This document shows positions 4,064 to 5,074 of a DNA stretch of 5,074 nt, in pieces. Made by a program: the position numbers and the translations under genes. The DNA comes from Opitutales bacterium (GTDB lineage Bacteria; Verrucomicrobiota; Verrucomicrobiia; Opitutales; Oceanipulchritudinaceae). The stretch is from contig SKLD01000016.1 in assembly GCA_007123395.1 (NCBI GenBank), forward strand, positions 1 through 5,074. Reading direction: 5' to 3'. The stretch's first letter is position 1. Every line of letters begins with the position of its first letter. The notes beneath the pieces were generated by a model. The model made no database searches. It had not been told where the DNA came from and saw only the letters and a list, made by a program, of their open reading frames with translations.

Positions 4064-5074
4064 TCACTCCCCTTCCCCGCCAGCCGCCCATGCGAGGCAA
4101 TCGGCGAGTTGGCGCATGGCTTCGGGGTCATCGGTTGTCCAGTTGAAGGGAAACTCCACGCTGTGCTGAGAGCGCCACTCCGCCTGCGGGCAGTGTATTT
4201 CGCGGTAATCGATACCGGCGCGGCGGATCTGTTCGTGCCAGAAGACCCGCGGGCCCTTGTAGCCGTGCGGATTGAGCCGTTTCATGCGATGCACGGGCGT
4301 GGGGATGTAGACGAACCCGCCCGCCCCTGTCTCCCGCAGGCGGCGCAGGAAGACGGCGCGGTCCGGCACTGTCTCCGGATCGAGAACGACCGAGAGCAAA
4401 TGCCAGCAGCCCTCCGCGCCGGCGATTTCCTCCGGCAGGGAAACACCCTGCGCACCGTGCAGCGCCGCGCGCAGGGTACCGACATTGCGGCGGCGGGCGT
4501 TGTTCTCGGCATCGAGCGAGGCCAGCTTCACGCGCACCAACTCGGCGCTCACGCAACAGGGTCGCCAACCCAGTTGCAACGTATCGAGCAGGCCCTCCGC
4601 GTTCAACCGCTCCACTTGATCGGGGTCGAGCCCGCGCGGGTGCTGTCCGTAGAGCTTGGCGTTTTCGCAGGCCGCGGCGTCGGCGAAGAGGGCGTAGCCG
4701 CCCTCCGTTCCGGTCAGCAGTTTCATGCCCATACAACTGAAGGCACCCCCGTCGCCGAAGAGTCCCACCCGTTCGCCGTCCAGCCGCGCGCCGTGCGCCT
4801 GGCTGCCGTCCTCGAAGAGGAGCAGGCCGCGCCGCCCCGCGATCTCGCGCAGGGCGCGCACATCGGAGACGAGCCCGAAGAGATGCACCGTCATGATCGC
4901 GCGGGTACGCGGGGTGATGCAGGCCTCGACGGTCGCAGGGTCGATCTGTCCGCTTTGCGGGTCAATGTCGGCGAAGACCGGCACCGCTCCCACCGCGAGA
5001 ATCGCGGAAATGGTCGCACCCCATGTGTAGGGCGTGGAGATGACTTCATCGCCCGGCCCGATGCCGTGTCCGAG
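4064..5074 (-). CDS. DegT/DnrJ/EryC1/StrS-family PLP aminotransferase (5' end missing)
   Basis: The last 336 residues of a fold-type I, PLP-dependent sugar aminotransferase are visible. The reading frame continues without a stop to the window edge, beginning LGHGIGPGDEVISTPYTWGAT, so the GTG at 4991-4993 is an internal Val and not the start. Family marks, numbered from the visible end, are GPGDEV (6-11), GAVPVFADID (29-38), EDGSQAHGA (88-96) with the Asp expected to contact the PLP ring nitrogen (D89), and FSCMGMKLLTGTEGG (112-126) with K118 as the expected Schiff-base lysine. Full-length relatives are usually about 370-430 residues, so perhaps 40-70 residues lie outside. The family transfers amino groups from glutamate or glutamine to keto-sugars or cyclitols for surface glycans or secondary metabolites; the substrate cannot be fixed from sequence. 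The STPYTW version of the motif recalls the scyllo-inosose/AHBA-type branch, a weak hint. It converges on the PEP-CTERM gene. Confidence 0.93.
   Translation of the reverse strand, partial: LGHGIGPGDEVISTPYTWGATISAILAVGAVPVFADIDPQSGQIDPATVEACITPRTRAIMTVHLFGLVSDVRALREIAGRRGLLLFEDGSQAHGARLDGERVGLFGDGGAFSCMGMKLLTGTEGGYALFADAAACENAKLYGQHPRGLDPDQVERLNAEGLLDTLQLGWRPCCVSAELVRVKLASLDAENNARRRNVGTLRAALHGAQGVSLPEEIAGAEGCWHLLSVVLDPETVPDRAVFLRRLRETGAGGFVYIPTPVHRMKRLNPHGYKGPRVFWHEQIRRAGIDYREIHCPQAEWRSQHSVEFPFNWTTDDPEAMRQLADCLAWAAGGEGE

Noticed and set aside
4991..4993. GTG as the start of the aminotransferase
   Set aside because: The frame continues upstream to the window edge with clear family sequence (GPGDEV, PYTW), so the GTG is an internal valine.

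Overview
The window looks like chromosomal DNA from a GC-rich member of the Verrucomicrobiota, most likely the Opitutae. The main reason is a pair of secreted proteins ending in the same PEP-CTERM tail (IPEPSTYAAL-(I/F)-GLLA followed by an Arg-rich end), a style common in that group. The second support is a XylR-type regulator (periplasmic-binding-like sensor fused to an AraC helix-turn-helix). This placement rests on recognition of protein style and was not tested by a search.

Layout. Positions 1-722 hold no convincing gene. They contain two nearly identical copies of a ~152 bp GC-rich repeat (1-152 and 448-600). Between the copies are a perfect 14-bp palindrome, a 22-nt pyrimidine tract, a 26-bp-arm hairpin built from 14-bp tandem units, and a CA tract. 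A strong minus-strand terminator (619-655) follows. From 723 to 1556 (minus) lies PEP-CTERM protein 1. A 156-bp divergent intergenic region separates it from the XylR/AraC-type regulator (1713-2834, plus). After 181 bp comes PEP-CTERM protein 2 with a LamG/concanavalin-like domain (3016-3930, plus), ended by a strong terminator (3970-3999). A convergent DegT/DnrJ/EryC1/StrS-family PLP aminotransferase occupies 4064-5074 on the minus strand and has lost its 5' end at the window edge.

How the genes may work together. The regulator sits between two exported, sorting-tagged proteins, one divergent and one downstream. The core TGCGCAA occurs in both gaps that flank the regulator, and a second TTGCGTAA copy lies 22 bp (about two helical turns) from the first. 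The simplest hypothesis is a small sugar-responsive unit in which the regulator controls itself and both surface proteins. That is inference. The aminotransferase, probably from nucleotide-sugar or cell-surface glycan synthesis, points away and need not belong to the unit.

No defence system, CRISPR array, transposase, tRNA or rRNA was seen. The less ordinary material is the repeat/hairpin cluster at 1-600 and the untypical leader of the gene at 3016.
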